From contig NZ_CP133480.1 of assembly GCF_031195445.1 (NCBI RefSeq), forward strand, positions 1,536,001-1,600,000: 64,000 nt of DNA, given 5' to 3'. Origin of the DNA: Acuticoccus sp. MNP-M23. GTDB lineage: Bacteria; Pseudomonadota; Alphaproteobacteria; Rhizobiales; Amorphaceae. The notes under the pieces were generated by a model that searched no databases, had not been told where the DNA came from, and saw nothing but the letters and a program-made list of their open reading frames with translations. Shown piece by piece: positions 9,231 to 18,576 of the stretch. Both the position numbers and the translations under genes were made by a program. Position 1 is the stretch's first letter. Each line of letters opens with the position of its first letter.

Positions 9231-9989
9231 ATGCACAAGACTGCGCTCATCACCGGCGCTGCCCACCGCATCGGCCGGGCCATTGCGACGGACCTTGCCG
9301 CGCACGGCTACGACATCGCGATCCACGCCAACCGCTCGGTGGATGCCGCCCGCGACCTGTCCGAAAGGCTGGCCCGCGACCACGGGGTCGCAACCACCGT
9401 CCTCACCGGCGACCTTGCGGACCCGGCGGACGTGGAAGCGCTGGTGCCGGCCGCCATTGACGCACTCGGCCCTTTGTCCCTTCTCGTCAACAACGCTTCA
9501 CAGTTCGCGCCGGACGATGCGCAGTCGCTGGCGAGCCCGCTGTGGCGCTCGCACATGGCCATCAACGCGGAAGCGCCGGCACGGCTGACATCCGCGCTGG
9601 CCGCACAGACGGACAGTCCCGGCCTGTCCCGCCTTGCGGTCAACATCATCGACCAGCGTGTCTGGAAACCGACGCCGCGCTATCTCAGCTACAGCGCCTC
9701 AAAGGCGGCGCTGTGGTGGCTGACACGCACCATGGCGCAAGCTCTGGCCCCGGATGTGCGCGTCAACGCCATTGCACCCGGACCGACGCTGAAGGCTGCC
9801 AGCCAGACCGACGCGGATTTCGGCGCCATCGTGGCCGCCGTCCCGCTCGGGAAAGCCCCGGACCTTGCCGATTTCGGCCGCACCGTCCGCTACCTGCACG
9901 GTGCGCAATCGATCACCGGGCAGATGCTCGCCCTCGATGGCGGCCAGCACCTGTCGTGGCAGACACCCGACGCTGTCATCAACGAGTAG
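9231..9989 (+). CDS. SDR oxidoreductase of the pteridine-reductase (FolM/PTR1) type
   Basis: A 252-aa NADPH-type short-chain dehydrogenase. The nucleotide loop TGAAHRIGRAIA (an Arg-rich variant of TGxxxGxG), the HANRS segment after beta-2, NNAS in the middle and the catalytic YSASK (in LSYSASKAALWW) match pteridine reductase-like SDRs, which reduce dihydropterins or dihydrofolate. Function is assigned by family only; no folB or other folate gene is adjacent. An A/G-rich stretch at 9215-9222 serves as the ribosome site. It is followed 21 bases later by the convergent stop of a small unknown gene. The 230 bases upstream hold no gene I can support. Confidence 0.82.
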   Translation: MHKTALITGAAHRIGRAIATDLAAHGYDIAIHANRSVDAARDLSERLARDHGVATTVLTGDLADPADVEALVPAAIDALGPLSLLVNNASQFAPDDAQSLASPLWRSHMAINAEAPARLTSALAAQTDSPGLSRLAVNIIDQRVWKPTPRYLSYSASKAALWWLTRTMAQALAPDVRVNAIAPGPTLKAASQTDADFGAIVAAVPLGKAPDLADFGRTVRYLHGAQSITGQMLALDGGQHLSWQTPDAVINE

Positions 9990-10010
9990 TTGAGGCAGCG
10001 CGAGACCCGT

Positions 10011-10241
10011 TCAGCGCAGCGAGAATTGCTGCTGCTCCCGCTGCAGCGCAAAGCTGTCCCGCGTGCGGTCGAGCACGGTCTGCAAGTGCTCGAAAATCAT
10101 CTCGATTTCGTCCGGCGTGTAGGCGTAGGACGATGGATTCGACAGATTTCTGACGCGGCGCAGAGTGGTCTCGACGTTGCGAACGCGCCGGACCGCTGCT
10201 TCACGAAACTTGTCCTGCTTTTCGTTTTGATTCATTTTCAT
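10011..10241 (-). CDS. Small basic protein of unknown function (76 aa)
   Basis: I do not recognise this protein. From ATG 10241 it reads MKMNQNEKQDKFREAAVRRV and continues as a charged, helical sequence with the second half DEIEMIFEHLQTVLDRTRDS. It has no signal peptide or membrane segment. The frame stays open upstream to 10508, but that part contains Trp/Cys-rich residues from an AT-rich intergenic stretch and is unlikely to be translated. A GGTGG at 10246-10250 could be the ribosome site; an alternative ATG is at 10235. The AT-rich leader with a possible promoter (TTGACA) supports a real gene. It converges on the pteridine-reductase-like gene. Confidence 0.6.
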   Translation of the reverse strand: MKMNQNEKQDKFREAAVRRVRNVETTLRRVRNLSNPSSYAYTPDEIEMIFEHLQTVLDRTRDSFALQREQQQFSLR

Positions 10242-10278
10242 TGCAATCCACCAGAGATCTAACAATCTGCAGTTCAAA

Positions 10279-10307
10279 TAAAAAACAATACGCCCCCAGG
10301 TTGTCAA
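10279..10307 (-). promoter_or_regulatory. Possible sigma-70 promoter for the 76-aa gene
   Basis: On the minus strand a perfect TTGACA -35 (10307 to 10302) is followed after 17 bases by TTTTTA, a weak -10, inside the AT-rich stretch 10240-10410. The distance to the ATG at 10241 is about 38 bases. The -35 is clear; the -10 is poor. Confidence 0.4.
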
Positions 10308-10419
10308 CCATACATTGCAGTTTTTGTATAATCGAAAGCCGGAGAACCTTCCCATCCCGCGCGACCGGCACGCAGACGGGAAGATTTGAAGAGCCAATAA
10401 TCCAAATTTTTTCAGCAGT

Positions 10420-11199
10420 TTAGAGGGATATTGTGCCGACCGCGCCGCCGTCGACACGCCAGTTGGCACCCACCACAAAACTCGCCCGCTCGGATGCCAG
10501 CAATGCAATCACAGGGGCGACTTCCTCAACCTCACCGCGACGTTTCAGCGCCAGATACGGACGTTCCTCGGCCAGAAACACCTCAACCGCCTCGTCCACG
10601 CTGATGCCGCGTTCCTTGGCGAGCTTTTCCATCATTCCATCCGTCATCGGCGTCTTGATGAATGCAGGGGCAACGCAGTTGGCAAGCAGCCCCTTGCCGG
10701 CATGCTGCATCGAGACCGACTTGGCAAAGCTGGCAATCCCCACCTTCGCCACGTTGTAGACCGACTCGTCCGGATAGGGCTGCGCGGCATTTTCGGAGGT
10801 GACGAACACCATCCGCCCCCAACCCTTCTCTATCATCGCAGGCCCGTAAAGCCGGGCCATCCGCACCGCTGACATGAAGTCGATCTGGTGCGCCTCGTCC
10901 CAGTCCTCGTCTTTCATTTCCAGCGGATCGCCCTTCGCGCCGGTCACGCCCGCGGCATGGATCAAGATGTCCACATCGCCGGTTTTCTTGTAAAGTTCCT
11001 CGGCGCCGGGCGTTGTCGAAAGGTCTGCTGCAATGCCGTCCACGCCGAGCTTCTTTGCAGCCTTCGTCACCGCATCCTCGTCGAGATCGGTGAGGATGAC
11101 AGTCGCGCCTTCGGCCACCAGAATGTCCGCCGTGGCAAGGCCGAGCCCGCCGCTGCCACCTGTGATGATGGCGCGCCGTCCGTTGAGCTTGAGGTCCAT
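10420..11199 (-). CDS. SDR family oxidoreductase, substrate unknown
   Basis: A 259-aa classical short-chain dehydrogenase. The cofactor motif TGGSGGLG is at residues about 14-21; Asp in LTDLDED after beta-2 points to NAD rather than NADP. Catalytic Ser lies in VTSENAA and Tyr/Lys in YNVAKVG; the C-terminal [10 protein letters not shown] is standard. ATG 11199 is chosen because upstream residues from 11277 overlap the uvrC promoter region and do not resemble the family. It is divergent from uvrC and separated by about 180 bp of AT-rich DNA from the 76-aa gene. No neighbour indicates the pathway. Confidence 0.85.
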   Translation of the reverse strand: MDLKLNGRRAIITGGSGGLGLATADILVAEGATVILTDLDEDAVTKAAKKLGVDGIAADLSTTPGAEELYKKTGDVDILIHAAGVTGAKGDPLEMKDEDWDEAHQIDFMSAVRMARLYGPAMIEKGWGRMVFVTSENAAQPYPDESVYNVAKVGIASFAKSVSMQHAGKGLLANCVAPAFIKTPMTDGMMEKLAKERGISVDEAVEVFLAEERPYLALKRRGEVEEVAPVIALLASERASFVVGANWRVDGGAVGTISL

Positions 11200-11312
11200 G
11201 TGCTTGTTACTCCGAGAAATCCTGTGCGGAGAAGCACCAGTGCGGCAATGACGTTCCACCTTGCGGGGTGCGGTCAATTGCAGCCGGGCCGCTGGTGCGC
11301 CAGATAGAGGGC

Positions 11313-13280
11313 ATGGAAGAGATCACCCGCATCAAGGACGCGCCGCAGTCGGGATCGGACCGCGAGATCTTCGAGGAGGTGCGCTTTCGCCGCTCCGATA
11401 TCCGCGCCACCGGCTTCGAGCTGATCACGGAAACCGTGCGCCACCTGCCCAATGCCCCCGGCGTCTACCGGATGCTGGATGAGGCGGGCGACGTGCTTTA
11501 CGTGGGCAAGGCGCGCAACCTGAAAAAGCGGGTGGTGAACTACTCGCGTCCCATCGGCCTGTCAGCGCGGCTGATGAGCATGGTCAACCGCACGGTGGCG
11601 ATGGAGTTCGTCACCACCAGCACGGAATCCGAGGCGCTGCTGCTCGAAGCGAACCTCATCAAGCGCTTTCGCCCGCGCTACAATGTGCTGCTGCGGGACG
11701 ACAAGTCCTTCCCCTACATCCTGCTCACGGGCGAGCACGAGGCACCGCAGATCCTCAAGCACCGCGGCGCCCACTCGCGCAAGGGCACCTATTTCGGCCC
11801 GTTCGCCTCGGCCGGCGCGGTGGACCGCACCATCAACGCGCTGCAGAAATCATTCCTGATCCGCTCCTGCTCGGACAGCGTCTACGATTCGCGCACGCGC
11901 CCGTGCCTCCTGTGGCAGATCAAGCGCTGCTCGGCGCCGTGCACCCGCGAGGTGTCGCTGGAGGACTATGCGGCGCTGGTCGCCGAAACCAAGGCGTTCC
12001 TCTCCGGCAGATCCAAGGCGATCCGCACCAAACTTGCCGACGAAATGGAGGAAGCCTCCGAGAAGATGGAGTTCGAGCGGGCGGCCGTGATCCGCGACCG
12101 GCTGGCCTCCCTCTCCCACGTCGACAGCCACCAGGGCATCAACGCCCAGGGCATCGACGAGGCGGACGTGTTCGCCGTCTACCAGGATGGCGGGGAGACC
12201 TGCGTGCAGGTGTTCTTCTTCCGCACCGGGCAGAACTGGGGCAACCGCGCCTTCTTCCCGCGCGACGAGGGGCTTGATGCACCCGAGGTGCTGGAGACCT
12301 TTCTGGCGCAGTTCTATGACGACAAACCCGTCCCCCGCACGATCTTCCTGTCCCACGATCCGGCGGAGCGCGGCCTGCTGGCCGAGGCGTTCACCCAGAA
12401 GGCGGGGCGCAAGGTGGAGGTTTCGGTGCCCCAGCGCGGCACCAAGCGCGAGCTGGTGGACCATGCGCTGACCAATGCGCGCGAGGCGCTCGGCCGGCGG
12501 CTGGCGGACAAGCAGAGTCAGGGCAAGCTTCTGTCCGGCCTTGCCGAAACATTCGGCCTCGCGGCGCCGCCGATGCGCGTGGAGGTCTACGACAACTCTC
12601 ACATCATGGGCACCAACGCGGTCGGCGGAATGATTGTCGCGGGGCCGGAGGGTTTCTCCAAGCAGCACTACCGCAAGTTCAACATCAAGTCGCAGGAGAT
12701 CACGCCGGGAGATGATTTCGGCATGATGCACGAGGTGCTGACCCGCCGCTTTGCCCGGCTTTTGAAGGAAGCGCCGCGCGAGGGACAGTCCGCAGAACGC
12801 GACACCATGGGCCCGTGGCCGGACCTGGTGCTGATCGACGGCGGCGCCGGGCAGCTCGCCGCGGCACTCGGCGTTCTGGAAGAACTGGGCATCAAGGACG
12901 TGCCCATGGTCGGTGTCGCCAAAGGCGTCGACCGCGATGCGGGACGGGAGGAATTTCACGTTCCAGGAAAAAAACCCTTCCGTCTGCCACCGCGCGATCC
13001 GGTGCTCTATTTCATCCAGCGGCTGCGCGATGAGGCGCACCGCTTTGCCATCGGCACCCATCGCGCCAAACGGAAAAAAGCGTTTACGGCCAATCCATTG
13101 GATGAAATCCAAGGCGTTGGCGCGGCGCGCAAGCGGGCGCTCCTGAAGCATTTCGGCACGGCCAAGGCCGTGTCCAAAGCTGGCGTCGGCGACCTGATAG
13201 AGGTGGACGGCATCTCGGAAAGCGTCGCAAAAAGGGTATATGACCATTTTCACGCGGCAAACGCACCGGCATCCCGATGA
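11313..13280 (+). CDS. uvrC: Excinuclease ABC subunit C
   Basis: Makes both incisions in UvrABC nucleotide excision repair. The 655-aa protein has all expected parts: GIY-YIG nuclease ([20 protein letters not shown]), a cysteine cluster in [15 protein letters not shown], the UVR domain around residue 220, the RNase H-like 5' nuclease domain with VYDNSHIMG and [11 protein letters not shown], and C-terminal helix-hairpin-helix ([17 protein letters not shown]). I chose ATG 11313 because AGAGG lies just ahead of it and the 15 extra residues from 11268 are not conserved. Its stop overlaps the pgsA start as ATGA, heading an operon uvrC-pgsA-moaD-moaE. Confidence 0.96.
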   Translation: MEEITRIKDAPQSGSDREIFEEVRFRRSDIRATGFELITETVRHLPNAPGVYRMLDEAGDVLYVGKARNLKKRVVNYSRPIGLSARLMSMVNRTVAMEFVTTSTESEALLLEANLIKRFRPRYNVLLRDDKSFPYILLTGEHEAPQILKHRGAHSRKGTYFGPFASAGAVDRTINALQKSFLIRSCSDSVYDSRTRPCLLWQIKRCSAPCTREVSLEDYAALVAETKAFLSGRSKAIRTKLADEMEEASEKMEFERAAVIRDRLASLSHVDSHQGINAQGIDEADVFAVYQDGGETCVQVFFFRTGQNWGNRAFFPRDEGLDAPEVLETFLAQFYDDKPVPRTIFLSHDPAERGLLAEAFTQKAGRKVEVSVPQRGTKRELVDHALTNAREALGRRLADKQSQGKLLSGLAETFGLAAPPMRVEVYDNSHIMGTNAVGGMIVAGPEGFSKQHYRKFNIKSQEITPGDDFGMMHEVLTRRFARLLKEAPREGQSAERDTMGPWPDLVLIDGGAGQLAAALGVLEELGIKDVPMVGVAKGVDRDAGREEFHVPGKKPFRLPPRDPVLYFIQRLRDEAHRFAIGTHRAKRKKAFTANPLDEIQGVGAARKRALLKHFGTAKAVSKAGVGDLIEVDGISESVAKRVYDHFHAANAPASR

Positions 13281-14323
13281 CTGATGACACAAACGAAGGC
13301 GCCATGGCGCATCGCAAGGACCCAGTCTCCCAGGAGGGTTCGACACAGGTTCCACCCCCGCTGGACGGGCTCCCCGGCGGCAATTTACGCCCGGCCTCGG
13401 CCGATACTCCGGAACCGCCCGAGATGGCGGCCGACACCGAGCCTGGCCTGCCGGAGACCGCACTCGACAACCACCCGGCCGATGAGGCCGACACCTCGGA
13501 CGAAGCCGACCGGATTCCCGAACCCGCCGTCGTCGCAACGCCGCCGGCTGCAACGCCCGAAGTAGTGACCCCGGCGGAACCCGCGCAGCCCGCCCAAACC
13601 GCACCGCCCGCAGCAGCTGCACCGGCTCCCGCGGCCACCCCGCCTGCGGCCACCGCCCCGGCAGCGGCCACCGCCCCGGCGGCGGCACCCCCGGCGGCCA
13701 CCCCGCCCGCGCCAGCTGCGGCAAAGCGCCCCCATGGAGGCCCAACCTATCCGTCGCTGTTCTCCCACATGACGCTGCCGAACATTCTCACCGTGTTCCG
13801 CGGGCTCGCGATCTTCGTGCTGCTGGTCATTCTGCTCTGGCCGTGGGGCGTAAACCTCACGCTGGCACTGGTGGTGTTCGCGCTCGCCGCCATCACCGAC
13901 TGGCTGGACGGCCGCATCGCGCGCTCCTGGAACCTGACCAGCGATCTCGGCCGGATGATGGACTCCATCGCCGACAAGCTGCTGATCGCCGTCACGATGC
14001 TGGCGCTGTGCGCCATCGGCCTGATCGACGGGCTGAACGTGATTGCCGCCGCGCTCATTCTGGCGCGGGAAATTGCCATGTCCGGCTACCGGGAGCATCT
14101 GGCGGGCAAGGGCATCGTGGTGCCGCCCTCAATGGCGGGCAAATGGAAGACCACGTTCCAGATGGTGGCGCTGGCCGCGCTGATGGCCGCCCCGCTGGCG
14201 CCGTTCCCCACCGTTGCGCGGGTGGCGGCGCTCCTCATCCTGTGGGCGGCCATGCTGATGACCATCTCCAGCTTCGTGCAATACGTGATGGAGACGCCGA
14301 AGGAGGCGTTCGAGGAAGAATGA
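13277..14323 (+). CDS. pgsA: CDP-diacylglycerol-glycerol-3-phosphate 3-phosphatidyltransferase with Pro/Ala-rich N-terminal extension
   Basis: Makes phosphatidylglycerolphosphate in the inner membrane. Residues 165-348 are a normal Pgs[14 protein letters not shown], four or more membrane helices and the CDP-alcohol phosphotransferase motif, which I read as D208 WLDGRIAR with G, D and D at the expected spacing ([11 protein letters not shown]). The first 164 residues are an acidic then Pro/Ala-rich low-complexity segment that ordinary PgsA lacks. ATG 13277 overlaps the uvrC stop (ATGA), which argues that the long form is translated by coupling; an internal ATG at 13769 would give a standard 184-aa PgsA. 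Its stop overlaps moaD as ATGA. Confidence 0.9.
   Translation: MTDDTNEGAMAHRKDPVSQEGSTQVPPPLDGLPGGNLRPASADTPEPPEMAADTEPGLPETALDNHPADEADTSDEADRIPEPAVVATPPAATPEVVTPAEPAQPAQTAPPAAAAPAPAATPPAATAPAAATAPAAAPPAATPPAPAAAKRPHGGPTYPSLFSHMTLPNILTVFRGLAIFVLLVILLWPWGVNLTLALVVFALAAITDWLDGRIARSWNLTSDLGRMMDSIADKLLIAVTMLALCAIGLIDGLNVIAAALILAREIAMSGYREHLAGKGIVVPPSMAGKWKTTFQMVALAALMAAPLAPFPTVARVAALLILWAAMLMTISSFVQYVMETPKEAFEEE
13646..13680 (+). repeat. Tandem 18-bp repeat inside the pgsA extension
   Basis: GCGGCCACCGCCCCGGC occurs at 13646-13662 and again at 13664-13680, an 18-base period encoding an AATAPA-type repeat. Looser copies continue to about 13720. This makes the extension prone to length variation by slippage. 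Confidence 0.75.
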
Positions 14324-14571
14324 AGGTCAAGTATTTCGCCTGGGTGCGCGAGCGGATCGGTCACGCGGAGGACGACATCGTCCTGCCGCCCGACGTCACC
14401 ACAGCGCACGAGCTGATCCTCCACCTGAAGGGCAAGGGCGAGGAATACGCCCATGCCCTGGAGCGTGACGCGTTCATCCGCGTCGCCGCAGACCACCGCC
14501 ACGTGGCACACGACACGCCCATCCGCGATGCCGGCGAGATTGCCCTTTTTCCGCCGATGACCGGTGGCTGA
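14320..14571 (+). CDS. moaD: Molybdopterin synthase sulfur carrier subunit
   Basis: Small subunit of molybdopterin synthase, carrying the thiocarboxylate sulfur. At 83 aa ([14 protein letters not shown] start) it has the ubiquitin-like fold pattern and ends in the essential Gly-Gly (FPPMTGG). ATG 14320 overlaps the pgsA stop as ATGA, and its TGA lies inside the moaE start (GTGGCTGA). This is the standard pairing with MoaE. The molybdenum cofactor made here could serve MsrP, encoded 12 kb away. Confidence 0.95.
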   Translation: MKVKYFAWVRERIGHAEDDIVLPPDVTTAHELILHLKGKGEEYAHALERDAFIRVAADHRHVAHDTPIRDAGEIALFPPMTGG

Positions 14572-15031
14572 CGCCCCGCCCCGCTTTCATGTCGGCGTGC
14601 TGGACGGCCCGCTCGACCCTGCGGCATGGCTGGCCGAAATATCGCCGCGCGATCACACCGGCGCGGTGGTCACGTTCAGCGGCTATTGCCGGGGCGAGGG
14701 CGGGCGGATCACTGCGCTGGAGCTGGAGCATTATCCTGGCATGGCGGAGGCCGAGATGCAGCGCATCGCGGAGGCTGCCATGGCGCGCTGGCCGCTCGAC
14801 GGCGTTCTCGCGGTTCACCGCACCGGCGTTGTCGCGGTGGGTGAACCCATCGTTCTGGTGGCGGCAGGCTCGGCCCACCGCGACGCCGCCTTCGAGGCCG
14901 CCCGCTTCGTGATGGATTTCCTGAAGACCGACGCGCCGTTCTGGAAGCGCGAACATCTGGCGGACGGCACAAAGGGCGAGTGGATCGAGGCAAAGAGCGC
15001 CGACGATGCCGCCCGCGCCCGCTGGGCCTGA
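14564..15031 (+). CDS. moaE: Molybdopterin synthase catalytic subunit
   Basis: Large subunit that converts cyclic pyranopterin monophosphate to molybdopterin with MoaD. The 155-aa protein shows VVTFSGYCRG, LELEHYPGMAE, AVHRTGVVAVGE and the catalytic basic region DAPFWKREH, all typical. The start is GTG at 14564, overlapping the moaD stop by 8 bases; no ATG is available in the right place. The end overlaps the start of the AhpD-like gene if that begins at 15006. Confidence 0.95.
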   Translation: MADAPPRFHVGVLDGPLDPAAWLAEISPRDHTGAVVTFSGYCRGEGGRITALELEHYPGMAEAEMQRIAEAAMARWPLDGVLAVHRTGVVAVGEPIVLVAAGSAHRDAAFEAARFVMDFLKTDAPFWKREHLADGTKGEWIEAKSADDAARARWA

Positions 15032-15533
15032 GCCAGCGCCTTCAAAGGTTGAACCCGAGTTGAGCACCAACGACAACGCCGCCCCGCCGGGCCTCACCTA
15101 CGAGACATTCCAGGCCATGATGCCGGAGGCTTCCGCGGCCCTCCTTGCCATGGGCAAGGCGGTGGACGACGCAGGCCTTTCCAGGGAACTGACCGAACTC
15201 GTCAAGCTGCGCATCTCGCAGATCAACGGCTGCGCCTTCTGCATTGCGCTGCATCTGGGCATTGCGCGCCGCATCGGCATCGACGATGCGAAGGTGGCCA
15301 GCATTGAAGGATGGCAGCACGGCGCGCTGTTTTCGCCGCGCGAGAAGGCGGCGCTCGCCTTTGCCGAGCACCTGACCGGAATGCGCGCGGGAACCGGCTC
15401 ACGCCAGGCATTTGCCGCATTGCTCGCGCATTTTTCGCAGGAGGAGGCGGTGCAGCTGACGGTGGCGATCGCCAACATCAATACCTGGAACCGGATTTCC
15501 GGCGGGCTCGGGTTCTTGCCGCCGAAGGGGTGA
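15006..15533 (+). CDS. AhpD-like carboxymuconolactone decarboxylase family protein
   Basis: Up to 175 aa with the CMD/AhpD core LTELVKLRISQINGCAFCIA; Cys76 and Cys79 form the CxxC redox pair of peroxidase-partner AhpD proteins, followed by the family His (ALHLG). Such proteins act as alkylhydroperoxidases or are uncharacterised. The start is uncertain: ATG 15006 overlaps moaE by 26 bases, and TTG 15060 gives a shorter protein with AAAGG upstream at a rather long spacing. It ends the uvrC-pgsA-moaDE transcription unit; a strong hairpin starts in its stop codon. Confidence 0.82.
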   Translation: MPPAPAGPEPAPSKVEPELSTNDNAAPPGLTYETFQAMMPEASAALLAMGKAVDDAGLSRELTELVKLRISQINGCAFCIALHLGIARRIGIDDAKVASIEGWQHGALFSPREKAALAFAEHLTGMRAGTGSRQAFAALLAHFSQEEAVQLTVAIANINTWNRISGGLGFLPPKG

Positions 15534-15557
15534 TGGCGCGGGGCGACCGCGCCATCA
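15531..15557. terminator. Bidirectional hairpin between convergent genes
   Basis: An 11-bp perfect stem, TGATGGCGCGG (15531-15541) with CCGCGCCATCA (15547-15557), loop GGCGA. It begins in the stop codon of the AhpD-like gene and ends five bases from the argF stop. There is no T-run, but position and strength fit a terminator serving both strands. Confidence 0.65.
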
Positions 15558-15561
15558 GGTG

Positions 15562-16506
15562 TCAGCGGTCCGAGGCAGGGGCCACCGCAATCAGCCCGAA
15601 CACATAGGCAAGCACGGCCTTTTGCGCGTGGATGCGATTTTCCGCCTCGTCGAACACGGCCGACTGGGGGCCGTCCATCACCGCATCCGTCACTTCCTCG
15701 TTGCGGTGCGCGGGGAGGCAGTGGAGGAACACGGCGCCGGGCGCTGCCGCCGCCATCAGGTCATCGTTCACCTGGTAGGGCATGAGCAACTTCAGCCGGC
15801 GAGCCTCGTCCTCGTCGCCCATGGAGGCGAAGCAGTCGGCCGCCACAACGTCGGCGCCGTCCACCGCCTCGCGCGGGTCGGTGGAAACGAAAACGTCGGC
15901 CCCGGCGGCACGCGCGGCCTCCACCACATCGTCCGGCACGGCAAGCTCCGGCGGCGTCGCGATGCGCATGCGGAAGCCCAGCGGGCCGGCAGCCTCCAGG
16001 AAGGTTGCCGTCATGTTGTTGCCGTCGCCGACCCAGGCCACCGTGCGCGCCTCGATGGGGCCGAGGCGTTCCTCGATGGTGATGAGGTCCGCGATGATCT
16101 GGCACGGGTGCGAGCGGCGGGTAAGGCCGTTGATCACCGGCATCTCGGCATGGCGGGCGAACTCGGCGAGCGCGTCGTGGTCGAGCATGCGGATCATCAC
16201 CGCGTCGACGTAGCGGGACAGGACGCGCGCCGTATCCGGCATCGATTCGCCGCGGCCGAGCTGCATCTCGCTGCCATTGGCGACGATCGTGTCGCCGCCC
16301 ATTTCGCGCATGGCAAGGTCGAACGAGAAGCGCGTGCGGGTGGACGGCTTCTCGAACACCATGGCGAGCGTGCGCCCGGCGAGAACGTCGGTCCGGGGAC
16401 GGGGCTTGCGCCCCTCCCCCTTGATCCGGTGTGCCTCGTCCAGAATGGCGCGAAGGGCGCCCTGCGGCTGGCTCGCAAGGTCCAGGAAGTGGATCGGCTC
16501 GCTCAT
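15562..16506 (-). CDS. argF: Ornithine carbamoyltransferase
   Basis: Arginine biosynthesis: ornithine plus carbamoyl phosphate to citrulline. The 314-aa protein shows the carbamoyl-phosphate site [12 protein letters not shown], then [22 protein letters not shown] (HPxQ), [21 protein letters not shown] (SMG ornithine loop) and [13 protein letters not shown]. All key residues are present. ATG 16506 overlaps the argD stop as ATGA, so the two are coupled; the order argD-argF is common in alphaproteobacteria. Confidence 0.97.
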   Translation of the reverse strand: MSEPIHFLDLASQPQGALRAILDEAHRIKGEGRKPRPRTDVLAGRTLAMVFEKPSTRTRFSFDLAMREMGGDTIVANGSEMQLGRGESMPDTARVLSRYVDAVMIRMLDHDALAEFARHAEMPVINGLTRRSHPCQIIADLITIEERLGPIEARTVAWVGDGNNMTATFLEAAGPLGFRMRIATPPELAVPDDVVEAARAAGADVFVSTDPREAVDGADVVAADCFASMGDEDEARRLKLLMPYQVNDDLMAAAAPGAVFLHCLPAHRNEEVTDAVMDGPQSAVFDEAENRIHAQKAVLAYVFGLIAVAPASDR

Positions 16507-17699
16507 TGCGGGGCCGCCGCACTCTTGGCTTCCACCGCGGTTGCCGCACGGTCGAGCATCGCCACCGCCTCGCGGATGTCCGCCTCCGTTGCCACCAGCG
16601 GCGGCAGAAGGCGGGCGGTGTTTTCGCCGGCCGGGATGACGAGCAGCCCTTCGGCGCGGGCAGCATTGGTGATGTCCGCCACCGGCGCACGGCATTTGAC
16701 GCCGATCATCAGCCCCTCGCCGCGCACAGTCTCGAAAATGTCCGGATGGCTGTCCACCAGACCGGCAAGCGCCTGCTTGGCGTAAAGCCCGGTCTGCCGG
16801 ACCTTTTCAAGAAAGCCGTCCTCCAGAAGCACGTCGAGCACGGCATTGCCCGCCACGCACGCAAGACGGTTGCCGCCATAGGTGGTGCCGTGGGTGCCGG
16901 GCACCATGCCCGCCGCGGCATCCGCCGTGGCAAGGCACGCGCCGAGCGGGAAGCCGCCGCCGATGCCCTTGGCCGCCGCCAGAATGTCGGGCGTGACGCC
17001 GAGCGACTGATAGGCGAACAGCGTGCCGGTGCGCCCTGCACCCGTTTGCACCTCGTCAAACACCAGGAGAAGGCCGTGCTCGTCGCACAGCGCCCGCATC
17101 TCGGCCAGCACTTCGCGCGAGACCGGGCGGATGCCGCCCTCGCCCTGGATCGGCTCGACCATGATCGCCGCCGTTTCGGGCCCGATCAGTGCCTTGACCG
17201 CTTCAATGTCATCATACGGCGCCTGGTCGAACCCGGCGAGCGGTTCGCCGAAGCCTTCCAGATATTTGGGCGAGCCGCCGGCCGCGATGGTGCCGAGCGT
17301 CCGCCCGTGGAAGGCGCCCGCCATGGTGATGATGCGGGTGCGCTCCGGGTGGCCGTTGATGAACTGGTAGCGCCGCGCGGTCTTGATCGCGGCCTCGTTG
17401 GCCTCGGCGCCCGAGTTGCAGAAGAACACGCGCTCGGCAAACGTCTCCGCCACCAAGCGCTCGCCAAGGCGGGCCTGCTCCGGAATTTCAAAGAGGTTGG
17501 ACGTGTGCCACACGCCGGCGACGGCCTTCTGCATCTCCGCAACAAGGTGCGGATGCTGGTGGCCAAGGGCGGACACGGCGATGCCGGCGCCCATGTCGAG
17601 GTATCGTCGCCCGTCGGACCCGTGCAGCCAGACGCCCTCACCCGAATCAAACGAGACGGGAATACGGTTGTAGGTGGCGAACAACGCGGGTTCGGTCAT
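16503..17699 (-). CDS. argD: Acetylornithine aminotransferase
   Basis: PLP enzyme converting N-acetylglutamate semialdehyde to N-acetylornithine; often also acts on succinyl-diaminopimelate. It has 398 aa with [35 protein letters not shown] and the PLP lysine in [17 protein letters not shown] 17699 ([12 protein letters not shown]) is the family start; the frame is open to 17855 but those residues run into the gcrA upstream region. A 7-bp hairpin (17750-17756 with 17761-17767, GAAGACG/CGTCTTC) lies about 50 bases before the start, in the leader. Confidence 0.95.
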   Translation of the reverse strand: MTEPALFATYNRIPVSFDSGEGVWLHGSDGRRYLDMGAGIAVSALGHQHPHLVAEMQKAVAGVWHTSNLFEIPEQARLGERLVAETFAERVFFCNSGAEANEAAIKTARRYQFINGHPERTRIITMAGAFHGRTLGTIAAGGSPKYLEGFGEPLAGFDQAPYDDIEAVKALIGPETAAIMVEPIQGEGGIRPVSREVLAEMRALCDEHGLLLVFDEVQTGAGRTGTLFAYQSLGVTPDILAAAKGIGGGFPLGACLATADAAAGMVPGTHGTTYGGNRLACVAGNAVLDVLLEDGFLEKVRQTGLYAKQALAGLVDSHPDIFETVRGEGLMIGVKCRAPVADITNAARAEGLLVIPAGENTARLLPPLVATEADIREAVAMLDRAATAVEAKSAAAPQ

Positions 17700-17797
17700 A
17701 ATTGTGTCGCGCTTGACGCGCTTCTCCACAGAGTTGGGGTATCTCGCCCGAAGACGAACGCGTCTTCTTCCCGATGGTTGGGGAAAAAGCAACTCTT

Positions 17798-17944
17798 GAG
17801 TCCATCGCGACTCGCTGACTCTAGACGCTGATTCGTCAATTCCTTTACGATTCATGAGGAACAGGAGCGCAAATGACGCGCTCCACAGCCTTCAGCCAAC
17901 ACGGTGGATTCCCGTGCCGTTTTCGGCGCGCCGCCTTTGGATTC
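17798..17944. promoter_or_regulatory. Cluster of seven GANTC methylation sites upstream of gcrA
   Basis: GANTC occurs at 17798, 17809, 17817, 17830, 17849, 17907 and 17940: seven sites in 147 bp, where chance would give about one in 256 bp. The first five fall within 56 bp. GANTC is the CcrM adenine methylation site, and GcrA acts at promoters carrying methylated GANTC. The cluster lies between argD and gcrA, ending 36 bases before the gcrA ATG, so it may control gcrA, argD or both. Confidence 0.75.
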
Positions 17945-17979
17945 CCTGTGGGCTGTTTGTGGACAGCAAGGGGACTGCG

Positions 17980-18516
17980 ATGAGCTGGACCGACGAGCGG
18001 ATCGAACAACTGCGCAAGCTCTGGGCAGAGGGGCACTCCGCGTCCCAGATCGCCGGGACGATGGGCGGTGTCACGCGCAATGCGGTGATCGGCAAGATCC
18101 ACCGGCTGGGTCTGTCGGGCCGCGTGAAGACGGCGCGCCCCGCAGCCCGTCGCGCCGCACCGGCGCCCGCCACCGTCTCGCCCGCCGCCGCAGCCGCTGC
18201 GGTCCGAACGCCAAAGCCCGCTGCACAACCGCGCGTGATGGCGGCCGGCGCTGCTGCGGTGAAGGTGGTCGAGCGGGAGGTTTTCGAGCCGGCCCCCGTA
18301 CCTCAGCATGTTGCCGAGGTGGTGCCCTTGCGCGGCGGAATCACGCTGACGGACCTCAGCGCCAGCACATGCCGCTGGCCCATCGGCGATCCGTCCGGCG
18401 ACAATTTCAGCTTCTGCGGTGCGCGGTCCGAACCTGGCGACACCTACTGCACCGCCCACGCCGACGTGGCATTCCCCGGCCGCACCAACAAGCCGCGCAA
18501 GCCCACCGGGCGCTGA
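17980..18516 (+). CDS. gcrA: Cell cycle regulator GcrA
   Basis: Alphaproteobacterial transcription factor that binds sigma-70 RNA polymerase and activates promoters with methylated GANTC sites, driving S-phase and division genes. The 178-aa protein opens with the diagnostic MSWTDERIEQLRKLWAEGHS, then SQIAGTMGGVTRNAVIGKIHRLG (DNA-binding helices). An Ala/Pro-rich linker of about 75 residues leads to the conserved C-terminal domain (LSASTCRWPIGDP, FCGA, YCTAHADVAF). ATG 17980 is preceded by AAGGGGA. Seven GANTC sites lie in its upstream region. It converges on phoB with 60 bases between stops. Confidence 0.96.
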   Translation: MSWTDERIEQLRKLWAEGHSASQIAGTMGGVTRNAVIGKIHRLGLSGRVKTARPAARRAAPAPATVSPAAAAAAVRTPKPAAQPRVMAAGAAAVKVVEREVFEPAPVPQHVAEVVPLRGGITLTDLSASTCRWPIGDPSGDNFSFCGARSEPGDTYCTAHADVAFPGRTNKPRKPTGR

Positions 18517-18576
18517 CGCGGCAACCAATGAGGCGGCGGCGGCGATTGCCGGCGCCGAGCCTGAAAAGCGCCGCTC

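Noticed and set aside
11268-11312. Earlier ATG for uvrC at 11268
   Set aside because: No ribosome site and no conservation of the 15 extra residues; AGAGG precedes ATG 11313.
13610-13720. Possible CRISPR or minisatellite array
   Set aside because: The repeats are short, contiguous and in frame inside pgsA, with no spacers; a low-complexity coding repeat.
11850-13745. 631-codon antisense frame across uvrC and pgsA
   Set aside because: Shadow of uvrC; no recognisable domain, and it crosses the uvrC-pgsA junction.
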